Assembly: GCA_900753715.1 (NCBI GenBank)
Contig: CAAEAE010000021.1
Coordinates: 1 to 50,754, forward strand
Direction of reading: 5' to 3'
DNA length: 50,754 nucleotides
Source: an uncultured Roseburia sp.
GTDB lineage: Bacteria > Bacillota_A > Clostridia > Lachnospirales > Lachnospiraceae
Position 1 is the stretch's first letter. The number at the start of each line of letters is the position of its first letter. The notes beneath the pieces were generated by a model, which did not search any database, was not told where the DNA came from, and was given only the letters and a program-made list of their open reading frames with translations. Of the stretch, positions 43,208 to 50,754 are shown piece after piece. Position numbers and translations under genes: made by a program.

Positions 43208-44221
43208 ATGGAAATGAACAAAGAATCCCTCATGGCGTTAGCAGAACGTATCTACGACCTTGATACAGAAGTATATCGCTGCGTTGGTTCCTCCCTCGGA
43301 AGAGTATTCGCCGGTGAGAAAGAAGCCTGCGTAGAAGAACTTGCAGAATTAATGTATACCCGTCCACAGGGACATGAGTTAAGAAGCCGTCTGGCGTTAA
43401 TTGCAAACATGGCTCGTACGATTTCCGTAAAAGCTGACCGCAGCCGCCTGATGACCGAATATAATGAAATTTTAAAACAGGTTGCTGCCATTCCGTCAAG
43501 TTTTGGTTCCGTTGATATTCTCGATGAAACACTCGCAGGATTAAACGCTTCAAACCTTGCACAGAAGTTTTCCGACAACGACCACCTGATTATCTGCATC
43601 AGCCGTACCCAGGGAAGTGCCGGAACCGATATCGGTTTTGCACTGGCAGATGCTTTAAAGATTAACTATTATGACGTGGAGATTTTCCACGAAATGCTTG
43701 CCCGTTTAGAGGCTAAGCAGGACTCTGAGAGCCATTTAAAGCAGATTGCAGAGGAAGAGCTTGCAAAGCATGCAGACCGTCTTCCAAAGTCAACGGCTCA
43801 TATCAGCCAGCGTCTGACTGACTTTGACCGTTACCACGGATTAAACAAACAGGATGCCGCTTTCTTCAACTTAAGCGACCTTATCTGTGATATGGCAGCC
43901 AAAGAGGACTTTATCGTTATGGGACGCTGTGCAGACCAGATTCTTGCAAACAACCGTATTCCACACGTCAGCATCTTCATCACAGCTCCGTTTGAGCAGC
44001 GTGTACGCCGTATGATGGCATTAAATAAGCTTGATTACAAACACGCCCGCAAGGAGCTGTTAAAGCTTGACCGCAAACATCAGCGTTACTATCACGCTTA
44101 CACCGGAAAGAGATGGGGACATGCTGCAAACTATGATTTGTGCATTAACAGTGCCGCTTACGGAATCAACGAATCCGTAGAACTGATTGAGCGTATGCTC
44201 AACCGTCTGCCGGAGAAATAA
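43208..44221 (+). CDS. Cytidylate-kinase-like family protein
   Basis: 337 residues; AGGAGG lies 9 bases before the ATG. A helical N-terminal domain of about 125 residues (EACVEELAELMYTRPQGHEL; VKADRSRLMTEYNEIL) precedes a P-loop-kinase-like domain: IICISRTQGSAGTDIGFALADAL, then FIVMGRCADQIL, VSIFITAPFEQRVRRMM and ANYDLCINSA. This is the Cytidylate_kin2 type. The P-loop has no Lys in the GK[ST] position, as in many members. Substrate unknown. Co-transcription with an antiporter is the only context. Confidence 0.82.
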   Translation: MEMNKESLMALAERIYDLDTEVYRCVGSSLGRVFAGEKEACVEELAELMYTRPQGHELRSRLALIANMARTISVKADRSRLMTEYNEILKQVAAIPSSFGSVDILDETLAGLNASNLAQKFSDNDHLIICISRTQGSAGTDIGFALADALKINYYDVEIFHEMLARLEAKQDSESHLKQIAEEELAKHADRLPKSTAHISQRLTDFDRYHGLNKQDAAFFNLSDLICDMAAKEDFIVMGRCADQILANNRIPHVSIFITAPFEQRVRRMMALNKLDYKHARKELLKLDRKHQRYYHAYTGKRWGHAANYDLCINSAAYGINESVELIERMLNRLPEK

Positions 44222-44260
44222 AAATTTTGTTTTCGATTGAAATTGAAAAACATAAACGAA

Positions 44261-44296
44261 AAAAATCCATGGTATCAAATGATACCATGGATTTTT
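44261..44296. terminator. Strong bidirectional terminator
   Basis: A 16-bp perfect stem (AAAAATCCATGGTATC and its complement) with loop AAAT, between the plus-strand kinase-like gene and the minus-strand small gene. Confidence 0.9.
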
Positions 44297-44327
44297 GTTA
44301 TTCGTGCACTTAAGTTGTGCGCATTTC

Positions 44328-44465
44328 TTATTCCTCTTCGTCATCTTCCTCTGCCGCAATTGCTGCCGCTGCACCGGAAACAGATGATACTACCGCTGCA
44401 ACTACAACGATAATCACTAACAGCACAATCAATACAAGAAAGATTAATAATCCATTCTCTGTCAT
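44328..44465 (-). CDS. 45-residue single-TM protein with acidic tail
   Basis: ATG at 44465 opens MTENGLLIFLVLIVLLVIIV, a continuous hydrophobic helix of about 22 residues, followed by a Ser/Ala segment and the tail AAEEDDEEE. The composition is what a real small membrane protein would show. The GGGAGGG site is 13 bases from the ATG, longer than ideal, which lowers confidence. It fills the 450-base space between the kinase-like gene and cellobiose phosphorylase; nothing else was found there apart from the terminator and an undefined promoter region. Confidence 0.5.
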   Translation of the reverse strand: MTENGLLIFLVLIVLLVIIVVVAAVVSSVSGAAAAIAAEEDDEEE

Positions 44466-44671
44466 ATTTCTGGTTGTTCCCTCCCTGCTCTGTCATCAAA
44501 ACTCTGCTCATTACTATTTTCTATTATAGCATATTTCACTTTTTCTGGCAACTATATGCAATCTTTCGGGTAAAATGAAACTATTTTTTCCCTTGTTTTT
44601 TCTGCCTGGTACAGATATACTGAAAGTGAGGTATATTCGTATATATTTATCAAAATAATGGAGGATTGCTT

Positions 44672-47122
44672 ATGAAATTTGGTTATTTCGATGACGCCGC
44701 TAAGGAATATGTCATCACTTCCCCAAAGACTCCGCTTCCCTGGATTAACTACCTGGGTAGTGAAAACTTTTTCTCTCTGATTTCTAATACCTGCGGGGGG
44801 TACAGTTTTTACAAGGACGCAAAACTTCTGCGTCTGACACGTTATCGTTACAATAACGTACCTTATGACAGCAATGGACATTACTACTATATCAAGGAAG
44901 GCGATTCCATCTGGAATCCGGGCTGGATGCCGACAAAGACCGAGCTTGACAGCTATGAATGTCATCACGGTATGGGCTATTCCACCTTCAAGAGCAGCAA
45001 AAACGACCTCGCTGCTGAACTGACCGCATTTGTACCGGTTGACGACAATTGTGAAATCAACAAGCTGACACTTACCAACCATGGAACGGCTGCAAAAGAA
45101 TTTTCCGTATTTTCTTATGTAGAGTTCTGCCTGTGGAATGCGATGGATGATATGACAAACTTCCAGCGTAACTTCTCCACCGGCGAAGTAGAAATTCACG
45201 GTTCTGCCCTCTACCACAAGACCGAATACAGAGAGCGCCGCAACCACTATGCCGTTTACGCCGTAAACGCACCAATCGACGGTTTTGATACCGACAGAGA
45301 TTCTTTCCTCGGTGCTTATGGTGAGAACTCCGCTCCGGAAGTTGTTGTAACCGGAACTTCCAAGAATTCCGTTGCAAGCGGCTGGGCACCGGTTGGTTCC
45401 CACCACTTAAAAGTAACATTAGCTCCGGGCGAGTCCAAAACCTTTGTTTTCGTACTTGCTTACATCGAGAATCCGGTTGACCAGAAATGGGTTGGTCGCG
45501 CAGAGGACGGCATTATCAACCGTGCGCCTGCTGATGCACTTCTCTCCCGCTATGACAGCGCCGAGAAGGCAGATGCCGCACTTGCAGCACTACATACCTA
45601 CTGGGATGACTTATTAAATCACTTTACCGTTTCTTCCTCCGAGGAGAAGCTTGACCGCATGGTAAATGTATGGCATCAGTATCAGTGTATGGTAACCTTC
45701 AACATGAGCCGTTCCGCTTCTTATTTTGAGTCAGGAATCGGACGTGGAATGGGCTTCCGTGACTCCTGCCAGGATTTACTTGGATTTGTACACCTGATTC
45801 CGGACCGTGCAAGACAGCGTATCCTTGATATTGCTTCCACCCAGTTTGAAGACGGAAGCGCTTATCATCAGTACCAGCCGCTGACCAAGAAAGGAAATTC
45901 CGACATTGGTAGTGGTTTTAACGATGACCCGTTATGGCTGATTGCAGGTACTGCTGCTTACATCAAAGAGACCGGTGATTATTCGATTCTGGATGAGCGT
46001 ACTCCTTATGACAATGATGACTCCAAGGCAACTGATTTTATGGAGCATTTAAGACGTTCCTTCCACTACACCATCGACCATCTTGGTCCACACAAACTGC
46101 CGTTAATCGGACGTGCTGACTGGAATGACTGCCTGAACTTAAACTGCTTCTCTACCGAGCCGGGCGAATCCTTCCAGACCTTTGGTCCTTCTGAAGGTCC
46201 GAATGCAGAGTCTGTATTTATCGCCGGTATGTTTGTCCGTTACGGAAAAGATTACGTTGAAATCTGCCGCCACCGCGGTATGGAAGACGAGGCAGTTCTC
46301 GCAGAGAAAGCCATTGCTGATATGGAAAAGACCGTTCTTGATGCCGGATGGGACGGCGAGTGGTTCTTACGTGCTTACGACCATTACAAGAACAAAATCG
46401 GTTCCAAAGAATGTGAAGACGGTAAGATTTTCATCGAGCCGCAGGGCTTCTGTGTTATGGCTGAAATCGGTCTCAAGGAAGGCAACTGCTTAAAGGCTAT
46501 GGAGTCTGTTGAGAAGTATCTGGATACCAAATACGGTATTGTACTGTTACAGCCGCCTTATCACAGATATCACGTTGAACTTGGTGAAATTTCTTCTTAT
46601 CCACCAGGATACAAAGAGAATGCCGGTATCTTCTGCCACAACAACCCATGGATTTCCATCGCAGAGACCGTTATCGGACGTGGGAACCGTGCTTGGCAGG
46701 TATATACCAGAACCTGTCCTGCTTACCTTGAGGATATCAGCGAAATTCACCGCACAGAGCCATATGTATACTCCCAGATGATTGCCGGAAAAGATGCTCC
46801 GAACTTCGGAGAGGCAAAGAACAGCTGGCTGACCGGTACTGCTGCATGGACCTTCTTGGATGTGTCCCAGTACATCCTCGGAATCCGCCCGGATTACGAC
46901 GGTCTTATCGTAGACCCATGTATTCCGTCCACACTTGACGGATTTACCGCCAAACGTGATTTCCGTGGAGTTTCTTACCACATCACTGTTAAGAACGACA
47001 AGCACGTAGAAAAAGGCGTTGCAAAGGTAACCGTTGATGGCACTGTCATCGAAGGAAACCTGATTCCTGTTTCTATGGCTGCCGGAAAGAAAGACGTAAC
47101 TGTCGAAGTTATTATGGGCTAA
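44672..47122 (+). CDS. Cellobiose phosphorylase (GH94)
   Basis: 816 residues from the ATG at 44672 ([16 protein letters not shown]), with GGAGG 7 bases before it. The sequence follows clostridial cellobiose phosphorylase closely along its length: [55 protein letters not shown] and [20 protein letters not shown]. The catalytic Asp is in DWND (483-486). The enzyme splits cellobiose with phosphate to glucose 1-phosphate and glucose in the cytoplasm, saving ATP. No cellobiose transporter is adjacent. The gene has its own terminator. Confidence 0.96.
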   Translation: MKFGYFDDAAKEYVITSPKTPLPWINYLGSENFFSLISNTCGGYSFYKDAKLLRLTRYRYNNVPYDSNGHYYYIKEGDSIWNPGWMPTKTELDSYECHHGMGYSTFKSSKNDLAAELTAFVPVDDNCEINKLTLTNHGTAAKEFSVFSYVEFCLWNAMDDMTNFQRNFSTGEVEIHGSALYHKTEYRERRNHYAVYAVNAPIDGFDTDRDSFLGAYGENSAPEVVVTGTSKNSVASGWAPVGSHHLKVTLAPGESKTFVFVLAYIENPVDQKWVGRAEDGIINRAPADALLSRYDSAEKADAALAALHTYWDDLLNHFTVSSSEEKLDRMVNVWHQYQCMVTFNMSRSASYFESGIGRGMGFRDSCQDLLGFVHLIPDRARQRILDIASTQFEDGSAYHQYQPLTKKGNSDIGSGFNDDPLWLIAGTAAYIKETGDYSILDERTPYDNDDSKATDFMEHLRRSFHYTIDHLGPHKLPLIGRADWNDCLNLNCFSTEPGESFQTFGPSEGPNAESVFIAGMFVRYGKDYVEICRHRGMEDEAVLAEKAIADMEKTVLDAGWDGEWFLRAYDHYKNKIGSKECEDGKIFIEPQGFCVMAEIGLKEGNCLKAMESVEKYLDTKYGIVLLQPPYHRYHVELGEISSYPPGYKENAGIFCHNNPWISIAETVIGRGNRAWQVYTRTCPAYLEDISEIHRTEPYVYSQMIAGKDAPNFGEAKNSWLTGTAAWTFLDVSQYILGIRPDYDGLIVDPCIPSTLDGFTAKRDFRGVSYHITVKNDKHVEKGVAKVTVDGTVIEGNLIPVSMAAGKKDVTVEVIMG

Positions 47123-47142
47123 TTTTCTTTCACAATGACATC

Positions 47143-47177
47143 AAAAAACCCCTGTGGAATTTCCACAGGGGTTTTTT
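47143..47177. terminator. Bidirectional terminator between cellobiose phosphorylase and pyk
   Basis: AAAAAACCCCTGTGGA and its complement form a 16-bp stem with a 3-base loop; A and T tracts serve both convergent genes. Confidence 0.92.
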
Positions 47178-47203
47178 GAAATGTATGCTTTTCTTCTTAC
47201 TGC

Positions 47204-48976
47204 TTAATTGGCAGTTACTACGCCGTTTTCACAGTCTAGCTCTACATAAGCGCTGGATTTTAAGACATCCATTGCATGTTTTGCACCGATTAATACCGGA
47301 ATATCCATGCTCAGCCCAGCTACTGCTGCATGACAGTTCTCACTGTCTGCCTCTACAATCAGACCGGATGCTTCCCGCATCTGTGTCATCATATGATTGT
47401 TGGTATCGGTTGCCACGATGATATCGCCGACTTTGAAGTTCTTTAAATCTTCTCCGCTGTGGCAGACACACAGGTTTGCAGAAACCTTCTTATCATTTAA
47501 GCCTCTTCCGTTTACAAGGATATGACCCGCAACCTGTACTTTAATCAGATTGGTCGTTCCAGAGGTTCCAAGTGGCACACCGGCTGTCAGTACGACAACA
47601 TCCCCCTTCTGAAGCATTCCTGCCTCTTCCGCCGCATCTACGGCATAGGAGAAGAGTTCCTCTGCCTCGTTCTTCTCCTCGATGAGAAGCGGAACAACGC
47701 CCCAGGACAGTGCAAGCTGACGGTAAACCTTGTCGGTCAGGCAGGCACCGATAATCGGACATGCCGGGCGGTATTTGGAAACCATGCGTGCCGTGCGTCC
47801 TGACCAGGTGACTGTCATGATAGCTGCTGCATTTAAGTCTCCTGCCATCGTACAGGTTGCATGGGAAATTGCATTTGTCACATCCGGGTTACTAAGCGTC
47901 CTGCGCTGTTTAAAACGCTGTACGTAGTTGATATCCTGCTCGGTACGAATCGCAATCCGAACCATTGTCTTTAATGCCTCTACCGGATATAAACCTGCAG
48001 CGGTCTCGCCGGAAAGCATGATAGCACTTGTTCCGTCATAGATTGCATTTGCAACGTCAGTTGCCTCTGCACGGGTGGGACGCGGATGTTTCATCATGGA
48101 ATCAAGCATCTGGGTTGCGGTAATAACCTTCTTTCCAGCTTCACATACCTTCTTGATAATCATCTTCTGGATAACCGGTACATCCTCTAACGGGATTTCA
48201 ACACCCATGTCACCACGGGCAACCATGATTCCGTCCGAAACACGGATAATTTCATCAATGTTCTGAACACCCTGCATGTTCTCGATTTTGGAAATAATAT
48301 TGATTTCCTCTCCGCCCTTCTCCTCAAGAATCCGGCGGATGGCAAGTACATCATCCGCTGTGCGGACGAAGGAAGCCGCGATGAAATCATAATCGTTTTC
48401 TACGGCAAATACAATATCACTGTAATCCTTTTCGCTGATATATGGCATGGATAAGTCTACATTCGGAACGTTGACACCTTTTTTGTTGGAAATCACACCA
48501 CCATTTAATACCTGGCACACGATATCCATCGCCTGTCCATTCTCTGTTTTAGCGTCCTTCACCGGCTTAATGGAAAGCACTTCCATGTCAATGAGACCAT
48601 CATCAATCAGAATGTGATTTCCCGGCTTTACATCTTTTGCAAGCTCCTTATAACTGATGGATACCCGCTTATTATCACCGAGAATCTCTTCTGTTGTCAA
48701 AGTAAATGTCTGTCCGTTCTTTAATTCAACCTTTCCGTCTGCAAAGTCTCTCAGACGGATTTCCGGTCCTTTTGTGTCTAACAGCGCTGCTACCGGAAGC
48801 TGTTCTTCCTCGCGCAGCTTGCGGAGCATCTTTAGTCTTCCAAGCTGTTCCTCATGTGAGCCATGGGAAAAATTAAAACGTGCTACGTTCATACCCTCTT
48901 TCATCAGACTGCGCAATACTTCCTCGTTATCAGTCGACGGTCCTAAGGTACATACAATTTTTGTTTTACGAAACAT
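47204..48976 (-). CDS. pyk: Pyruvate kinase with extra C-terminal domain
   Basis: 590 residues from the ATG at 48976. TKIVCTLGPSTDN, NFSHGSHEEQ, LDTKGPEIR, ISKIENMQGVQNIDEI, MVARGDMGVEI and ITATQMLDSMMKHPRPTRAE are the pyruvate kinase core. After the usual C-terminal domain there is an extra domain of about 110 residues (GHILVNGRGLNDKKVSANLCVCHS...AAVAGLSMDIPVLIGAKHAMDVL) similar to the PEP-utiliser mobile domain, as in bacilli. It converts PEP and ADP to pyruvate and ATP. It begins 35 bases after arcC. Confidence 0.97.
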   Translation of the reverse strand: MFRKTKIVCTLGPSTDNEEVLRSLMKEGMNVARFNFSHGSHEEQLGRLKMLRKLREEEQLPVAALLDTKGPEIRLRDFADGKVELKNGQTFTLTTEEILGDNKRVSISYKELAKDVKPGNHILIDDGLIDMEVLSIKPVKDAKTENGQAMDIVCQVLNGGVISNKKGVNVPNVDLSMPYISEKDYSDIVFAVENDYDFIAASFVRTADDVLAIRRILEEKGGEEINIISKIENMQGVQNIDEIIRVSDGIMVARGDMGVEIPLEDVPVIQKMIIKKVCEAGKKVITATQMLDSMMKHPRPTRAEATDVANAIYDGTSAIMLSGETAAGLYPVEALKTMVRIAIRTEQDINYVQRFKQRRTLSNPDVTNAISHATCTMAGDLNAAAIMTVTWSGRTARMVSKYRPACPIIGACLTDKVYRQLALSWGVVPLLIEEKNEAEELFSYAVDAAEEAGMLQKGDVVVLTAGVPLGTSGTTNLIKVQVAGHILVNGRGLNDKKVSANLCVCHSGEDLKNFKVGDIIVATDTNNHMMTQMREASGLIVEADSENCHAAVAGLSMDIPVLIGAKHAMDVLKSSAYVELDCENGVVTAN

Positions 48977-49011
48977 TTTTCTCAACCTCTTTATATTTAT
49001 TGTTCACAGGA

Positions 49012-49944
49012 TTACTTTGTTATCATGGTTCCCATTCCACCGGCAAGGTTCTCACCATCCACGTGCAGTTTGGTAATTAAAACGGATTTGATTGCGGAAT
49101 CACCGATAAAATCAATTGCAGCTTCAATCTTCGGCTGCATATCTCCGGCACCGAATTGTCCCTCTGCTAAATATTCCTTCGCCTGGGCAACCGTCATGGA
49201 ATTTAACGGCTTTTCATTTTCTGTGCCATAATTTAAACAAACATTTTCTACACTTGTCAGTATCACAAGCATATCTGCATCCAGAAGCTCTGCTAACTTG
49301 CCTGCTGCAAGGTCTTTCTCAATCACCGCACTTGCACCCTTTAAGTTATTGTCCTGTACAAGTACCGGGATTCCGCCGCCACCGCAGGCAACGACAATCT
49401 GGTCTGCGTCAATGAGTGCGCGGATGGCATCCATCTCTACGATATCGACCGGCTTTGGAGCTGCCACAATACGGCGGTAACCGTCTGCCACCTTGGTGAC
49501 ATGGTTTCCTTTCTTCTCCTCTGCCTCTGCTTCTTCTTCTGTCATCACACGTCCGATTACCTTGCTCGGCTTATAAAATGCCTCATCGTACGGGTCAACT
49601 ACCACCTGAGTCAGAACAGTAGAAACTGTCTTGTAGATTCCTTTATTCAAGAGTTCTGCACGGATGGCATTCTGAAGGTCATAACCGATATAACCCTGGC
49701 TCATTGCAGAGCAGACAGACATCGGAGTTGCCGTGTATTCCGGATATAACCTGCAAAACTCGTTCATTGCTGTGTGAATCATTCCTACCTGTGGACCATT
49801 ACTGTGTGTAATCACCACCTGATAGTCCTCACGGATAAACTCTGCCACCGCCTTTGCCGTGCGTCTGGTTGCCTCTTTCTGCTCCGGCAGGGTCGTTCCC
49901 AATGCCTCATGTCCCAATGCAATTACAATTTTTTTCTTCTTCAT
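49012..49944 (-). CDS. arcC: Carbamate kinase
   Basis: 310 residues, starting 3 bases after the engB stop with GAGGAGG inside engB. Typical segments are THSNGPQVGMIHTAM, SVCSAMSQGYIGYDLQNAIR, VVACGGGGIPV and GAGDMQPKIEAAI. The N-terminal glycine loop reads ALGHEALG instead of the usual ALGGNAL. The enzyme makes ATP from carbamoyl phosphate. No arginine deiminase or ornithine carbamoyltransferase gene is adjacent. Confidence 0.93.
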   Translation of the reverse strand: MKKKKIVIALGHEALGTTLPEQKEATRRTAKAVAEFIREDYQVVITHSNGPQVGMIHTAMNEFCRLYPEYTATPMSVCSAMSQGYIGYDLQNAIRAELLNKGIYKTVSTVLTQVVVDPYDEAFYKPSKVIGRVMTEEEAEAEEKKGNHVTKVADGYRRIVAAPKPVDIVEMDAIRALIDADQIVVACGGGGIPVLVQDNNLKGASAVIEKDLAAGKLAELLDADMLVILTSVENVCLNYGTENEKPLNSMTVAQAKEYLAEGQFGAGDMQPKIEAAIDFIGDSAIKSVLITKLHVDGENLAGGMGTMITK

Positions 49945-49947
49945 GTC

Positions 49948-50553
49948 TTAGACCTCCTCTTCCTCCTGTGGCAGCACCAATGAATCAATCAGTTCCCAGA
50001 TTTCATCTCTTCCCTGCTTTGTCTCTGCGGAAAATGGGATAATAACCGTTCCAGGCTGCACTCCAAGTCCTTCCCGGATTGCTTTCACATTCTTCTGAAT
50101 CTGGCTGCGCTTAATCTTGTCTAATTTGGTTGCAATGATAATCGGTGCGTATCCCTGATACACCATCCACTCATACATCATGCGGTCATTTGCTGACGGG
50201 TCATGCCGAATATCAATCAGAAGAAAAACTGCCTTGAGCACCTTGGAGGTGTGCAGGTAATTCTCAATCATTTTTCCCCACTTTGCTTTTACTTCCTCTG
50301 ACGCTTTCGCATAACCATATCCCGGAAGATCCACCAGATACATTGCATCATTGATATTATAAAAATTAATGGTCTGGGTCTTTCCCGGTTGTGCAGACGT
50401 TCTCGCAAGCGCCTTACGGTTCATCAGCGCATTGATGAGCGAAGATTTTCCTACATTTGACTTTCCTGCAAACGCCACCTCCGGAACCGCATTGTCCGGA
50501 ATCTTACTGGTAATTCCACATACGGTTTCCAGATTCACATTTTTTATAATCAT
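49948..50553 (-). CDS. engB: Ribosome-biogenesis GTPase EngB/YsxC
   Basis: 201 residues. G1 is GKSNVGKSS (30-38), G3 DLPGYGYAKA, G4 TKLDK, and G5-like PFSAETKQG. Length and order are those of EngB, needed for 50S subunit assembly. It follows lon by 3 bases, a common clostridial arrangement. Confidence 0.96.
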   Translation of the reverse strand: MIIKNVNLETVCGITSKIPDNAVPEVAFAGKSNVGKSSLINALMNRKALARTSAQPGKTQTINFYNINDAMYLVDLPGYGYAKASEEVKAKWGKMIENYLHTSKVLKAVFLLIDIRHDPSANDRMMYEWMVYQGYAPIIIATKLDKIKRSQIQKNVKAIREGLGVQPGTVIIPFSAETKQGRDEIWELIDSLVLPQEEEEV

Positions 50554-50556
50554 ATT

Positions 50557-50754
50557 CTACTCCATTTCCTGCTCTTTTACAAAGGCAACTTTTAAGACTT
50601 CTTCCATCCGGTTTACATAAATAATCTCAAGTCCCTTTTTGATTTCCGCAGAGATTTCTTCCACGTCCTTCTCATTCTTCGCCGGAACACAGACCGTCTT
50701 AATTCCGGCATTTTTTGCAGCCAGAAGCTTCTCTTTGAGCCCTCCGATTGGCAG
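50557..50754 (-). CDS. lon: ATP-dependent protease Lon, C-terminal end only
   Basis: The frame is open from the window end to the TAG at 50557, 65 residues. It reads LPIGGLKEKLLAAKNAGIKT, including the catalytic Lys region of Lon, and ends EEVLKVAFVKEQEME. The rest of the gene lies beyond the window. Confidence 0.93.
   Translation of the reverse strand: MPIGGLKEKLLAAKNAGIKTVCVPAKNEKDVEEISAEIKKGLEIIYVNRMEEVLKVAFVKEQEME

Noticed and set aside
44317..44529. Ser/Ala/Thr-rich plus-strand frame of 70 residues
   Set aside because: Complement of the small acidic membrane protein gene; no ribosome binding site.

Overview
The window looks like a chromosomal segment of a spore-forming anaerobic Firmicute, most likely family Lachnospiraceae. 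The evidence is a spoIIA operon, a complete cellobiose phosphorylase, a hybrid-cluster protein, a valyl T-box leader, strong AGGAGG-type ribosome binding sites and TTGACA/TATAAT-type promoters. No tRNA, rRNA or CRISPR array was seen. Most genes lie on the minus strand.

Layout. (1) 1-3.2 kb is the edge of a decaying mobile element: a ParR-like/ParM-like pair, a frame-broken replication-initiator-type gene, TnpV, and a DUF3791/DUF3990 cassette that has lost its middle. (2) 3.3-12.5 kb mixes intact genes (zinc-ribbon protein, two-TM membrane protein, a UvrA paralogue without the UvrB-binding insert, hcp, a DUF4349 lipoprotein) with two clear pseudogenes (heparinase II/III type and an ABC exporter). 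(3) 12.5-17.9 kb is a compact heme operon: IsdE-like heme-binding lipoprotein, FecCD-type permease, ABC ATPase, flavodoxin and a ChuW/HutW-type radical SAM enzyme, with a divergent AraC regulator. It reads as an import-then-anaerobically-open-the-ring pathway for using heme iron. (4) 17.9-25 kb holds a chimeric kinase/HTH pseudogene, an orphan eutH, a MacB/FtsX-type ABC transporter and a TrpB2-type enzyme. The heme operon and the ABC transporter share the palindrome GTTAGT-N4-ACTAAC in their upstream regions. (5) 25-33.8 kb: YitT, an unrecognised coiled-coil protein, a HAD phosphatase, a chemoreceptor, spoIIAA-spoIIAB-sigF, a TPR membrane protein preceded by a 48-residue small protein, and a FapA-family protein. 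(6) 33.8-41.5 kb: valS with its T-box, and an RND transporter with a very large coiled-coil insertion followed by its TetR regulator. (7) 41.7-47.2 kb on the plus strand: an NhaD-type antiporter with a cytidylate-kinase-like protein, then cellobiose phosphorylase. (8) 47.2-50.75 kb: a close-packed run lon-engB-arcC-pyk on the minus strand.

The two observations I would follow first are the heme uptake/degradation operon and the shared palindromic operator. A second theme is decay: five loci within the first 20 kb carry frameshifts or internal deletions that join pieces of formerly separate or longer genes. All functional statements rest on reading motifs and gene order by eye; no database search was run.
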